The notes: generated from the letters alone by a model not told the origin. A stretch of DNA of 64,000 nucleotides from CAIWHR01 sp963846855 (GCA_963846855.1 CAWJXK010000007.1:186001-250000), one strand, 5' to 3'. Numbered from the stretch's first letter, positions 17,655 through 26,419 are shown. Numbers and translations are program-made.

Positions 17655-18071
17655 ATGAACATCATCGAAAAGCTGGAACAGGAAGAAATCGCGCGCCTCG
17701 GCAAGACGATTCCCGAATTCGCGCCGGGCGACACCGTGATCGTCAACGTGAGCGTCGTCGAAGGCGAGCGCAAGCGCGTGCAGGCGTACGAGGGGGTGGT
17801 CATCGCGAAGCGCAACCGCGGCCTCAACTCGTCGTTCGTCGTGCGCAAGATCTCGAGCGGAGAGGGCGTCGAGCGCACATTCCAGCTGTACTCGCCGCTG
17901 CTCGCGAGCATCGAGGTGAAGCGCAAAGGCCAGGTGCGCCGCGCGAAGCTCTATTACCTGCGCGACCGCTCGGGCAAGTCGGCGCGGATTCGCGAGAAGC
18001 TCGCGCACCAGCGCAAGGGCAAATCCGGCGAAAAGCCGGCGGAGAAGGGTGCCGGCAAGGCGGACGAGTAG
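17655..18071 (+). CDS. rplS: 50S ribosomal protein L19
   Basis: This encodes 138 residues. The core is canonical: MNIIEKLEQEEIARL, FAPGDTVIVNVSVVEG, RVQAYEGVVIAKRNRGLNSSFVVRKISSGEGVERTF and RRAKLYYLRDRSGKSARI. The last 25 residues form a Lys/Gly/Glu-rich tail beyond the usual 115 residues. It is the last gene of the operon and is followed by a strong terminator. The spacer after trmD is 116 bases. Confidence 0.97.
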   Translation: MNIIEKLEQEEIARLGKTIPEFAPGDTVIVNVSVVEGERKRVQAYEGVVIAKRNRGLNSSFVVRKISSGEGVERTFQLYSPLLASIEVKRKGQVRRAKLYYLRDRSGKSARIREKLAHQRKGKSGEKPAEKGAGKADE

Positions 18072-18099
18072 TCCGCTCCTGCGCTTCGATACCGGAAGA

Positions 18100-18125
18100 G
18101 GGCAGCCCGTGGGCTGCCCTTTTTT
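18100..18125 (+). terminator. Rho-independent terminator after rplS
   Basis: GGGCAGCCC and GGGCTGCCC form a perfect 9-base stem with a two-base loop (GT), followed directly by six T residues. It starts 29 bases after the rplS stop and closes the rpsP operon. Confidence 0.88.
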
Positions 18126-18272
18126 CATTCTGCGGCGGCGCGCAAGGCTTGTCGCACAAAATAGCTGCAATGCAGCACCGGGCCTGTTTTTTGCTTTGAA
18201 AGTCTTGCTTTGGGGGGCGTTTTCCCCGAATATTTCCAGGCGGAGCCGGTTCTCCCGGTTAACATCGGTCCG

Positions 18273-20087
18273 ATGAAAGCAACGCTCTACGAGGCGTTAG
18301 GCATTCCCCCGGCTGCCTCGGACGAGGAAGTCCGGGCCGCGTTGCGCCGTCTGATCCGGAAATATTACGCGAAGACGCGTGACGGGCAAGGCAACGTCGA
18401 AGAGGCGCTTCGGTTCATCAATCATGCCAGTCGCATATTGGGCGACCACGATCGGCGCGTGCGCTACGACGAGGAGCTCGCGGTCTCGACCGGAACGACG
18501 GAACAGCGCATCGCGCACGTCGTGACCAACGCCGTCGCCGCCGGCGGCGAGCAGACCGACGTGCATCCGCCGGAGGCCGAGCTCGATCCCGACGAGATTC
18601 TCGAGACCGGCCTCGACACTGCCGACGTCCGCGTCGAGCGCAATCTGCATCATCCCGGACTCACCGAGCGGGTGGCGTCGTTCGGCCGTTCGCGGCTCGC
18701 GACGTTCCTCGTCTGTGCGATGTTCGGCGCGTTCATCGCCGCCGCCATCGCGTTCGTGACGCCGGCCGACACCGTGCTCGTCGCGAAGCAGGTGCTCGTG
18801 TGGCTCACGCTCACGCTGCTGGCGCTGACGCTGGTCTACGGCATCGTCCACGGCATTGCCTGGGTCCGACGACGCGGCGGCGCACTGGGAGCGTCGCTCA
18901 TTCCGCAGACCGACCTCGCGATCCTCAATTGGCGCCGCGAGAAGAGCGTGTTCCTGGGAACCAACCAGCCGCAGGAAGATGCGAGCTGGATCTTCCAGCT
19001 GCGCATGGCCGAGCTCGAACGGGCGAAAGCCGGACGCACCAGCGAGCCCCGGCCATGGAGCCGCCTTGGCGCGCGGCTGTTCGACTACGCCATCTGGGGA
19101 CTGGTGCTCGCGCTGCTGCTCTCGGAGCTTCGCGCGATCGGCGCGGTGCCCGATGCGATCGTTGCCTGGCTCGGACATCCGCTGCTGGCGCCATTGATCA
19201 TTACCGGGACGTGGGTCCCGATCGAGGCGCTGCTGATCGCGTCGGTGCAGACGACGCCGGGCAAGTGGCTGTTCGGCTGCTACCTGCAGTTCTCCATATC
19301 GGATGCCTACGCGCCGCGCGACATGCGCTCGCAGGTCGAGCGCGCGCTGAAACGCTCGTTCCGCGTCTGGTGGGAAGGTGTGGGCTGCGGCTTCGCGCTG
19401 CTGGCGCCGATCCTCATCGCCGTCGCCTACGAGAAGCTCGCGCAGGACCAGGAAACCGACTGGGATTTCGCGCAGGACTGCCTCGTCACTCATGGCCCTC
19501 CGGGCGTGCTCAACGCCATCACGGGGGTGTGCGGGCTTGCGGCGATGCTGTGGCTCTACGGGGTCGCGTGGCACCAGCCCATGGCCGAATCGATCGCGTG
19601 GGCCCGGACCTCCATCACCGAAGTGATGCCGTCGGCGCGGTCACTGCTGCCCGCCGGATTGACCACCGGCAACGTCATCACGGCGGTAAGCGGCGGAATC
19701 TCGACGGCGACGGCCCCCGCGGCGTCGGTCGCGACGAGCTCGAACTCGCAATCCGCGGATCCGGTGGATCCGACGATCGCATCGCAGTTCGCCGACCGCC
19801 GTGCGCGCATCGCGCTCTTGAAGGTCGAGGGCCCGCGGATGCTGCAGGCGGGCAACTGGCGGCGCGCGGCCGAGCTGTGCCGCGCCTGGACCGACATCGA
19901 TCTCGGTAACGCCGATGCCTGGCGCTGCCTCGGCACGGCGTTGCAGGCGCAGGGCTACCACCAGGACGCGATCAACGCGTTCCGCAAGGCGAAGCAGTTC
20001 GATCCCAACGACCGCTCGCTCGACGCGGCGATCGACCGCTCGCAGCGCGGCATCGTGGCGGACTTCCTCAACCGCTACCGCAAGTAA
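18273..20087 (+). CDS. J-like/RDD/TPR membrane protein
   Basis: This encodes 604 residues from the ATG at 18273, chosen because MKATLYEALGIPPAASDEEVRAAL starts like a J domain. The J-like domain (about residues 1-70) has the helix II/III pattern and SRILGDHDRRVRYDEEL but lacks the HPD tripeptide: YYAKTRDG occupies that place. Two membrane segments follow (about 145-215), then an RDD-like membrane domain (RLGARLFDYAIWGLVLALL; TTPGKWLFGCYL), an Ala/Ser linker and a C-terminal TPR (ADAWRCLGTALQAQGYHQDAINAF). Without HPD it is unlikely to stimulate DnaK. The role is unknown. It follows the rplS terminator and is monocistronic as far as seen. Confidence 0.75.
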   Translation: MKATLYEALGIPPAASDEEVRAALRRLIRKYYAKTRDGQGNVEEALRFINHASRILGDHDRRVRYDEELAVSTGTTEQRIAHVVTNAVAAGGEQTDVHPPEAELDPDEILETGLDTADVRVERNLHHPGLTERVASFGRSRLATFLVCAMFGAFIAAAIAFVTPADTVLVAKQVLVWLTLTLLALTLVYGIVHGIAWVRRRGGALGASLIPQTDLAILNWRREKSVFLGTNQPQEDASWIFQLRMAELERAKAGRTSEPRPWSRLGARLFDYAIWGLVLALLLSELRAIGAVPDAIVAWLGHPLLAPLIITGTWVPIEALLIASVQTTPGKWLFGCYLQFSISDAYAPRDMRSQVERALKRSFRVWWEGVGCGFALLAPILIAVAYEKLAQDQETDWDFAQDCLVTHGPPGVLNAITGVCGLAAMLWLYGVAWHQPMAESIAWARTSITEVMPSARSLLPAGLTTGNVITAVSGGISTATAPAASVATSSNSQSADPVDPTIASQFADRRARIALLKVEGPRMLQAGNWRRAAELCRAWTDIDLGNADAWRCLGTALQAQGYHQDAINAFRKAKQFDPNDRSLDAAIDRSQRGIVADFLNRYRK

Positions 20088-20311
20088 AACCCGTTCCCAA
20101 AAAGGCTGCGCGCCCCGATTGCTTTGTAGCTCCGGCCGCCGCTTCGCGGCTTAACGTTCGCTGCGCTCACGTTAGCCTGCACTGAAGCGTTCGCTTTCGT
20201 GTGCTCGCTCGCCCCTCGCTGTACCTCCTAGTACTATCGCGGGGCTCGCTGCGGGCCCTCAGTTGGCAAATGAGGCACTCGGGGCTGCTCGCGATATTTT
20301 TGCGACGGGTT
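20088..20311. repeat. Palindromic intergenic element A
   Basis: A 224-base element flush with the preceding stop codon. Its ends are inverted repeats: AACCCGTTCCCAAAAA at 20088-20103 and, reversed, AACCCGTCGCAAAAA at 20297-20311. The interior includes the hairpin CCTCAGTTGGCAAATGAGG (20257-20275), shared exactly with element B, and the core CCCTCGCTGTAC...GTACTATC...CTCGCTGCGGGCC, closely matching element C. It lies between two convergent genes and may act as a bidirectional terminator. No protein is encoded. Confidence 0.65.
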
Positions 20312-20346
20312 CAACCAAGCGCACGGGTAGACCCGCGATTCGCCGA

Positions 20347-20847
20347 TCAGGCGCCGCGCAGTCTTCTGAGCAGCGCCGTGGTCGAGCGGTCGAAGGCGAA
20401 CGGGATCGCGACGAAGCGTCCTCCGCGCGCGATCACTTCGGCAGCGCCCGCAGTCCCCTCGGCGGTATAGTCGCCGCCTTTCACGAGAACGTCCGGCATG
20501 CAGGCCACGATCAGGTCGCGCGGCGTATCGGCGTCGAAGGGCACGACGAGGTCGACGCAGCCGAGCGCCGCGAGCACGGCGGCGCGGTCGTCCAGCGGAT
20601 TGACCGGGCGATTCGCGCCCTTGCCGAGCCGCCTGACCGAGGCGTCGGTGTTCACCGCGACGACGAGCGCCGCGCCCAGCGCCCGCGCCTGGTCGAGATA
20701 CGTGACATGGCCGCGATGCAGGATGTCGAAGACGCCGTTGGTGAACACGAGCGGGCGCGGCAGCGCCGCGATTCGCGCGAGCGCGTCCCCGGCCGATGCG
20801 ATCTTGGCGGCAAAGCGCGGAACGGCCTTCGGGTCCGGCGTCGCCAT
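20347..20847 (-). CDS. rfaE2: D-glycero-beta-D-manno-heptose 1-phosphate adenylyltransferase
   Basis: This encodes 166 residues. It makes ADP-heptose from heptose 1-phosphate for the LPS inner core; here it is a stand-alone cytidylyltransferase-like domain rather than the fused HldE. Signatures are LVFTNGVFDILHRGHVTYL (with the HxGH motif), VAVNTDASVRRLGKG and DVLVKGGDY. The start at 20847 is chosen because upstream residues are Arg/Ser noise overlapping dolP. It is the last gene of the lpoA-yraN-diaA-dolP-rfaE2 run, 7 bases after dolP; ADP-heptose synthesis fits with the SIS-domain gene two genes upstream. Confidence 0.92.
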   Translation of the reverse strand: MATPDPKAVPRFAAKIASAGDALARIAALPRPLVFTNGVFDILHRGHVTYLDQARALGAALVVAVNTDASVRRLGKGANRPVNPLDDRAAVLAALGCVDLVVPFDADTPRDLIVACMPDVLVKGGDYTAEGTAGAAEVIARGGRFVAIPFAFDRSTTALLRRLRGA

Positions 20848-20854
20848 GGCCCGA

Positions 20855-21457
20855 TCAGGTGGTGTACTCGAACACCTTGACGACGCGGGCGACGCCCGAC
20901 GTCGACGCCGCAATCTGTCCCGCGGTCCTGCCTTCGTCGGCGGTGACGAGGCCCAAGAGATAGACGATGGCGCGCTCGGTGACGACCTTCACGTGCTTCG
21001 CCAGCGCCGGACTCGACTCGGCCAGCCGCGATTTCACGATGCCGGTGAGATAAGTATCGTTGGTGCGCGAATTCATGTCGGAGACGTCGCCGATGGTCAT
21101 CTCGTTCTGCACCATGCGCACGCGCTCCTGGCCCTTCACGAACGCGGTGATCTCATCCTGCACCGTCGTCGACGGCGCTTCGCCGGTGAGGAGCACGATG
21201 CCGTTGTAGCAGGTCGCATTGAGATGCACGCCGCCACCCCAGCGCTTGCCGGACTCGGCGGCGATCTTGAGCTCGATCGTCTCGTCGTCGAGCTGCGCCC
21301 CGGTCGTGCGGCGGTCGGTGGCGACCATCACGCCCGCGCCCACCCCGGCGGCGACGACGACCGGCGCGCACCCGGTCAGCCCCGATCCGGCACCGGCGGC
21401 GAGGAGTCCCGCCGCGGCGAGCGCGATCGCGTCGGCCGCCAGCGCCCGGCGAATCAT
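20855..21457 (-). CDS. dolP: BON-domain outer-membrane lipoprotein (DolP/YraP-like)
   Basis: This encodes 200 residues. The N-terminal hydrophobic segment ends in LTGCAPVV, a good lipobox, so it is probably a lipoprotein. Two BON domains follow (about residues 50-115 and 120-195; VHLNATCYNGIVLLTGEAP and AIVYLLGLVTADEG). E. coli DolP binds anionic lipid in the outer membrane and supports envelope integrity. AGAGGAAG precedes the ATG at 21457, which overlaps the upstream stop by four bases. The gene order matches E. coli yraM-yraN-diaA-yraP. Confidence 0.9.
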   Translation of the reverse strand: MIRRALAADAIALAAAGLLAAGAGSGLTGCAPVVVAAGVGAGVMVATDRRTTGAQLDDETIELKIAAESGKRWGGGVHLNATCYNGIVLLTGEAPSTTVQDEITAFVKGQERVRMVQNEMTIGDVSDMNSRTNDTYLTGIVKSRLAESSPALAKHVKVVTERAIVYLLGLVTADEGRTAGQIAASTSGVARVVKVFEYTT

Positions 21458-22047
21458 TCTTCCTCTCCCAGCAGCGCATTGTCGACCGCGTCGCACAGGC
21501 AGTGGATCATCAGCAGGTGGACTTCCTGGATGCGCGCGGTGCGATCGTGCGGAACGCACAGATGCACGTCGCGGTCGCCGAGGAGGCCCGCGATGCGACC
21601 GCCGCCTCGGCCGGTCAGCGCGATCACGCGCATGTCGCGGTCGTGCGCGGATTCGATCGCCGCGATGACGTTGGCGGAATTGCCGGAGGTCGACAGCGCG
21701 AGCAGGACATCGCCGGCGATGCCGAGCGCCCGCACCTGCTTCGCGAACACCTGCTCGAACGCATAATCGTTGGCCACCGCGGTCAGGATCGACGTATCGG
21801 TGACGAGCGAAATGGCGGGGAGCTCCGGACGCTCGCGCTCGAACCGGCCCACCATCTCGGCCGCGAAATGCTGCGCATCGGCCGCCGAGCCACCGTTGCC
21901 GCAGGCCAGGATTTTGCCGTCCTCGAGCAGGCATTCGGTGAGCGCGATCGCGGCGCGGGCGATGGCGGGCGCCAGTGCATCGACCGAGTCGCGCTTGAGT
22001 TGCGCGCTGTCGGCGAAGTGCTGCTTGATCTTGGGAATGTGATCCAT
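21454..22047 (-). CDS. diaA: DiaA/GmhA-like SIS-domain protein
   Basis: This encodes 197 residues from the ATG at 22047 (MDHIPKIKQHFADSAQLK). A single SIS domain with ACGNGGSAADAQHFAAEMVGRFERERP and LLALSTSGNSANV matches the DiaA/phosphoheptose isomerase group. By gene order it is the yraO/diaA orthologue (DiaA promotes DnaA loading at oriC), but sequence alone cannot exclude GmhA activity (sedoheptulose 7-phosphate isomerase), and the nearby rfaE2 makes that plausible. The stop overlaps the dolP start. Confidence 0.87.
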   Translation of the reverse strand: MDHIPKIKQHFADSAQLKRDSVDALAPAIARAAIALTECLLEDGKILACGNGGSAADAQHFAAEMVGRFERERPELPAISLVTDTSILTAVANDYAFEQVFAKQVRALGIAGDVLLALSTSGNSANVIAAIESAHDRDMRVIALTGRGGGRIAGLLGDRDVHLCVPHDRTARIQEVHLLMIHCLCDAVDNALLGEEE

Positions 22048-22131
22048 GGGTGGCGGCGCAAAAAGAAGCCCGCGGATTGTAGCAAGATTCGAACGCGGTC
22101 CGCCGTGCAGCATGCGTCCTTCGGCGTCCTT

Positions 22132-22485
22132 TCAGTCGACGATGTTCCGCAGCCACTCTATCCGGGCGGGGTCGAGGGCGTCGAGCAGCACGGCATCGAA
22201 GCGGCAGGCCGGCGTGCGCGGGAGCCCGGCGAGGTAATGGCCGGCGGCCGCGGCCAGCTTCGCGCGCTTGGCCGGCGTGATGCTCGCGGCCGCGCCGCCG
22301 AACCCGGCGCTCGTGCGCAATCGCACTTCGACGAACACGAGCGTCTCGCCGTCGCGCGCGACGAGGTCGAGCTCGCCGCAGCGGCGGCGCCAGTTGCGCT
22401 CCATGATGACGAGCCCGCGCGCCGTGAGGAACTCGGCCGCCAGCTGTTCGGCGCGCGCGCCGTCGCTCGGGCGCGGCCCCCGCAT
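22132..22485 (-). CDS. yraN: UPF0102/YraN family nuclease-like protein
   Basis: This encodes 117 residues. It has the YraN restriction-endonuclease-like fold: GARAEQLAAEFLTARGL, NWRRRCGELDLVARDGETLVFVEVRLR (the E-x-D...E-V-K/R active-site pattern, with R where Lys is common) and a basic PAKRAKL helix. The biochemical role is not established. It lies 2 bases after the lpoA-like gene and 84 upstream of diaA. Confidence 0.9.
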   Translation of the reverse strand: MRGPRPSDGARAEQLAAEFLTARGLVIMERNWRRRCGELDLVARDGETLVFVEVRLRTSAGFGGAAASITPAKRAKLAAAAGHYLAGLPRTPACRFDAVLLDALDPARIEWLRNIVD

Positions 22486-22487
22486 CG

Positions 22488-23600
22488 TCAGCGACCTTCG
22501 GCGGGCTCGATGTCGCCGCCGTTGAAGCGTAGCACGCGCCCTTCGCGCGCGAACACGCGCGAGTCGTCGAGTGTCAGGTGCCCGGTGGCCCCGTCGAATT
22601 CGAGCCGTTCGACCCGGCCGTCGGCGAGCGCCTGCGCGACGCGAAAAGCGTCGATTCCCAGCGCATAGAGTCGATCGAGCGCGGCATTGGGCAATGCGGG
22701 GCGCTTGAGCCCCGCGAACGCGGCGGCATCGGGGTCCGTGAGCCAGGGGATCTCGACGAAGCACACGCCGTCGAGGTCGCGCACGATCTGCAGCGGCTGC
22801 CGGTCGTTGACCTGGCTGCTGGCGCACGTCGGGACGGTCCCGAGATACGGGCGCGCGAGCGCCGCATCCGACGCGTCGGTCGCGAGCAGCGCGGCGTCCG
22901 GCGGCGTCTTCGCCGTTCGCTGCTTCAGGTGGACGAGCGCCTCGGGGGCGCGGTCGAAGTGAAAAGCGGCGGGTGCTGCGCCGCCGTCCTCGAGCCATTG
23001 GTCGACGAACGCGGCGGCGAAGCGCTTCTGCAGCGGCGAGTCGCTCGCGATGATGGCGACGCTCTTCGCTTCGTTGCGCCGAAGATAGCGCGCGAGCTGG
23101 CGGCCGTCGCTTTCGATCGACAGCGTCAGCGCGTACATTCCGTTGGGGAGTGGCGCGCCGTCCTCGAGTTGGTTCAGCGCAACGACCCACGGCAGCGCGA
23201 TGTCCGCGGCGGCGACCGCCTTAAGATCGTCGCGGACCAGCGGCCCGACGATCACCGTAGCGCCCGCGTCTCGCGCCTTGGTCATCGCGACGATCACGTC
23301 GCCATCGCCGTGCGAGATGACGAGGGGCTTGACCTTGGCGCGCTCGGCCGCGGCTTCGAATCCGGCCCTCACGGCGTCGGCGGCGCGTCCATAGTTCGAC
23401 GACGCAAGCGGGAGCACCAGCGCGATTTCACGCGAGACGGGCGGCGCCGGCATCCCGGCGTCGCCTTCGCTGCTTGCTGCGGGCGTCTGCGCGGCGGAGA
23501 ATGCCGGCAGCCCGAGCGCCAGCGCGAGCGCGACCACACGCACGCGGCGGCCTGCGTTTTCGAGCGGACCCGATGGGCGGGATTGGCGGCGGGCGATCAT
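22488..23600 (-). CDS. LpoA/YraM-like penicillin-binding-protein activator
   Basis: This encodes 370 residues from the ATG at 23600. A signal peptide (VVALALALGLPAFSAAQ) leads to a type-1 periplasmic-binding-protein-like fold (IALVLPLASSNYGRAADAVRAGFEAA; GATVIVGPLVRDDLKAV; SVAIIASDSPLQKRFA), corresponding to the C-terminal domain of LpoA. I see no lipobox Cys, so unlike E. coli LpoA it may be a soluble periplasmic protein. It also lacks the N-terminal TPR-like domain of LpoA. The role in peptidoglycan synthesis is inferred from gene order: divergent from rsmI, followed by yraN. Confidence 0.82.
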   Translation of the reverse strand: MIARRQSRPSGPLENAGRRVRVVALALALGLPAFSAAQTPAASSEGDAGMPAPPVSREIALVLPLASSNYGRAADAVRAGFEAAAERAKVKPLVISHGDGDVIVAMTKARDAGATVIVGPLVRDDLKAVAAADIALPWVVALNQLEDGAPLPNGMYALTLSIESDGRQLARYLRRNEAKSVAIIASDSPLQKRFAAAFVDQWLEDGGAAPAAFHFDRAPEALVHLKQRTAKTPPDAALLATDASDAALARPYLGTVPTCASSQVNDRQPLQIVRDLDGVCFVEIPWLTDPDAAAFAGLKRPALPNAALDRLYALGIDAFRVAQALADGRVERLEFDGATGHLTLDDSRVFAREGRVLRFNGGDIEPAEGR

Positions 23601-23620
23601 GCAGGCACTCTGGAGCGCAC

Positions 23621-24547
23621 GTGCACCGGACGGAAGCTCTCGAACCGGCGGAATCCACCGGGGACGCATCGCGATTCCTGGCCGCGCCCGGAACATTATA
23701 TGTGGTCGCGACCCCGCTCGGTAACCTGCGCGACATTACGCTGCGCGCGCTCGACATCCTGAAGAGCGCGGACGTGATCGCCGCGGAGGACACGCGCGTG
23801 ACCGCCGTGCTGCTGCGCCATTTCGGGATTGCGACGCGGCCGCTGTCGCTGCACGCGCACAACGAGGCGAAGCGCGCGGCCGAGATCGTCGCGGTCCTGC
23901 GCTCCGGCCGCAGCGTGGCGCTCGTGAGCGACGCCGGGACGCCGGCCGTGAGCGATCCGGGCGCGGCGCTGGTGGGTTCGGTGCGCGCAGCGGGGTTCGC
24001 GATCGTTCCGGTTCCCGGCGCCAATGCAGCGGTCGCCGCGGTCTCCGCCGCGGGACTTGGCGCCGAGCGGTTCGCCTTTCTCGGATTCCTTCCGACTTCG
24101 GCGAAGCGCCGGCGCGAGCTGGTGCAGCAAGCCGGCGCGCTGTCGATGGCGCTCGTCGTCTACGAAGCGCCGCATCGCGTGCAGGAAACGGTCGCCGAGC
24201 TCGCGCAGTGGCTCGCCGGCGCACGCACGATCGTCATCGCCCGCGAGCTCACCAAGAAGTTCGAATCGATCGCGGCGATGCCGCTCGCCGACGCGTCGGA
24301 CTGGCTCGCCGCGGACTCCGACCGGCAGCGCGGCGAATTCGTGCTGATCGTCGACGGGCGTGCGGCGGCGGATCGTCCGGAGACCGCGGCCCTGACACCG
24401 GAGATCGAGCGCTGGATGGCGCTTCTCGCGCACGAATTGCCGCCGGCGCGCCTCGCGCGGATCGCGGCGGCGGCCACGGGAATCCCTCGCGATACGCTCT
24501 ATGCCAGGGCGCAGTTGCTGAAGGCGCTTCCCGAGGACAAGCGATAA
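23621..24547 (+). CDS. rsmI: 16S rRNA 2'-O-ribose C1402 methyltransferase
   Basis: This encodes 308 residues from a GTG at 23621 with GGAG five bases upstream; only 20 bases separate it from the divergent lpoA-like start. RsmI methylates the ribose of C1402 in the decoding centre. Blocks: GTLYVVATPLGNLRDITLRAL, AAEDTRVT, LVSDAGTPAVSDPGAALV, PVPGANAAVAAV, and the later EAPHRVQETV and IARELTKKFE. A longer reading frame upstream is Arg-rich and overlaps the neighbour on the other strand, so it is rejected. Confidence 0.93.
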   Translation: MHRTEALEPAESTGDASRFLAAPGTLYVVATPLGNLRDITLRALDILKSADVIAAEDTRVTAVLLRHFGIATRPLSLHAHNEAKRAAEIVAVLRSGRSVALVSDAGTPAVSDPGAALVGSVRAAGFAIVPVPGANAAVAAVSAAGLGAERFAFLGFLPTSAKRRRELVQQAGALSMALVVYEAPHRVQETVAELAQWLAGARTIVIARELTKKFESIAAMPLADASDWLAADSDRQRGEFVLIVDGRAAADRPETAALTPEIERWMALLAHELPPARLARIAAAATGIPRDTLYARAQLLKALPEDKR

Positions 24548-24579
24548 TCCCCTTCCGGGTGGTGGTAGCGGAACCCGGG

Positions 24580-24593
24580 TTGATTTCGGTCAA
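24580..24593. promoter_or_regulatory. FNR-type binding site upstream of hemN
   Basis: TTGAT-TTCG-GTCAA matches the FNR/Anr consensus TTGAT-N4-ATCAA at nine of ten positions. Its centre is about 77 bases upstream of the hemN ATG at 24664. Anaerobic induction of hemN by FNR-type regulators is well known, so the site is functionally sensible. A second palindrome, GTTAC-N7-GTAAC, follows at 24602-24618. Confidence 0.6.
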
Positions 24594-24663
24594 GATCGCC
24601 TGTTACGTCCCCGGTAACATGTTGCCGCAGGACGCCGATTTACCCGAGTTTTCCAGCGACCCC

Positions 24664-26070
24664 ATGACAACGACGCTCGCCGCCGCCGATCTCGTCCTCG
24701 ACACCGCCCTGGTCCGGAAATACGACCTCTTCGGGCCGCGCTACACGTCGTACCCGACCGCCGACCGCTTCCACGAGGCGTTCACCGCCGAGCACTACGT
24801 CAACGCGCTGCACACCCGCAACCACCGGCACGCGGCGCACGCGCAGCCGCTGTCGCTGTACGTGCACGTCCCGTTCTGCAACACGATCTGCTACTACTGC
24901 GCATGCAACAAGGTCATCACCAAGGACCACGGCCGCAGCGCGAAGTACATCAAGTACGTCGGCCGCGAGATCGACATCGTCGGCGGCATGATCGAGGGCG
25001 CGCCGCGGGTCGAGCAGCTGCACCTCGGCGGCGGCACGCCGACCTTCCTGGCGCGCGACGAGATGTCGACGCTGATCGGCATGCTGCGCAGCGCGTTCAA
25101 CGTCGTTCCGGACGCCGAGGTCTCGATCGAGGTGGATCCGCGCAAGGTCGACGCCGACACCATCGCGTTCCTCGGATCGCTCGGATTCAACCGGATCTCC
25201 GTCGGCATCCAGGATTTCGACCCGGACGTGCAGAAGGCGGTCAACCGGATCCAGTCCGAGGAGGAGACGATGACCGTCATCGACGCCGCGCGCGCGAACG
25301 GCTTCGTCTCGGTCAACGCCGACCTCATCTACGGATTGCCGAGGCAGAGCGTCGAGGGCTTCCGGACGACGCTCGACAAGGTGATCGCGGCTTCGCCCGA
25401 CCGCATCGCGCTCTACAGCTACGCGCACGTGCCGCACCTGTTCAAGCCGCAGCGGCGCATCGAGCTCGCAGAATTGCCGGTGGCCGAGGTGAAGCTCGGG
25501 ATCCTCTCGCTCGCCATCGAGAAGCTCGGCGCGGCCGGCTACACCTACATCGGGATGGACCATTTCGCGAAGCCGACCGACGAGCTCGCCGTCGCGCAGC
25601 GCGAGCGCAAGCTGCACCGCAATTTCCAGGGCTACTCGACGAAGCCGGACTGCGACATGCTCGCGTTCGGCATCTCGGCGATCGGCAAGGTGGGCGCTGC
25701 CTACACGGCGAACGTGAAGACGCTCGACGAATACTACGACCGCCTCGACGCGCAGGCGCTGCCGGTCATGCGCGGCGTCGAACTCGACGCCGACGACCTC
25801 CTGCGCCGCGACGTGATCCAGAAGCTCATGTGCGATTTCGACCTCGACTTCGCCGCGATCGACGCGAGGTACGGGATCCGCTTCACCGAATATTTCGCGC
25901 CGGACCTGGCCGCGCTGGCGCCGCTGGCCGCCGACGGCCTGGCCGAGATCACGCCCGCGGGAATCAAGGTGACCCCGCAGGGACGCCTGCTGGTACGCAC
26001 GGTGGCGATGCAGTTCGACAAGTACTTGCGCGAGGCACGCGAGCGCGCCCAATACTCTCGCGTCATCTGA
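24664..26070 (+). CDS. hemN: Oxygen-independent coproporphyrinogen III oxidase (radical SAM)
   Basis: This encodes 468 residues. HemN decarboxylates coproporphyrinogen III without oxygen, using SAM radicals. The cluster motif CNTICYYCAC (CxxxCxxCxC) lies near residue 74, after the conserved YDLFGPRYTSYPTADRF; LHLGGGTPTFL, DLIYGLPRQ, YIGMDHFAKP and the C-terminal HemN domain follow. The start at 24664 is standard; an in-frame ATG at 24619 is possible. Full-length by family standards. Fits the facultatively anaerobic lifestyle implied by the bcr genes. Confidence 0.95.
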   Translation: MTTTLAAADLVLDTALVRKYDLFGPRYTSYPTADRFHEAFTAEHYVNALHTRNHRHAAHAQPLSLYVHVPFCNTICYYCACNKVITKDHGRSAKYIKYVGREIDIVGGMIEGAPRVEQLHLGGGTPTFLARDEMSTLIGMLRSAFNVVPDAEVSIEVDPRKVDADTIAFLGSLGFNRISVGIQDFDPDVQKAVNRIQSEEETMTVIDAARANGFVSVNADLIYGLPRQSVEGFRTTLDKVIAASPDRIALYSYAHVPHLFKPQRRIELAELPVAEVKLGILSLAIEKLGAAGYTYIGMDHFAKPTDELAVAQRERKLHRNFQGYSTKPDCDMLAFGISAIGKVGAAYTANVKTLDEYYDRLDAQALPVMRGVELDADDLLRRDVIQKLMCDFDLDFAAIDARYGIRFTEYFAPDLAALAPLAADGLAEITPAGIKVTPQGRLLVRTVAMQFDKYLREARERAQYSRVI

Positions 26071-26122
26071 CCGGCCGTCTCGCTCGCGCGGCGAGGGCCG
26101 CCGCGGATCGGAGGAGCGTTAG

Positions 26123-26419
26123 GGAACCTCTGAACAAGTCCCACGCGGTTGCGCTGCAGCGCCAAATGCGGATGACTGCCTCAGTTGGCAAATGAGGCGC
26201 GACGAAGGTCGTAGTCCACACTACGATGCCGAGGAGCGTGGCAAAGCAGGCGCCGCATTTGGCAGCAGCCCGAAGGGACGGGGCTTTTCGGGCGGTCTGC
26301 TTTGTCGCGAGGCTCGCTAAGGGGGCCGGCCATTAGCTTCGCCTCGCCTCATTTGGCAATGAGGCATCCCCTCCCGAAAATTCCCCGTCGCAATCGCGTG
26401 CGACTTGTTCAGAGGTTCC
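26123..26419. repeat. Palindromic intergenic element B
   Basis: A 297-base element with terminal inverted repeats of about 30 bases: GGAACCTCTGAACAAGTC at 26123-26140 (continuing to 26152) and its reverse complement ending at 26419. The interior has the hairpins CCTCAGTTGGCAAATGAGG (26178-26196) and GCCTCATTTGGCAATGAGGC (26346-26365) and the motif GAAGGGACGGGGC shared with element F. The right end abuts the stop codon of the small minus-strand gene at 26420. Size and ends resemble a MITE-like element; no transposase is encoded. Confidence 0.7.

Noticed and set aside
20136..20175. GCTTAACGTT...CACGTTAGCC as another attC site
   Set aside because: The right core does not fit GTTRRRY, and the sequence is explained as part of palindromic element A.
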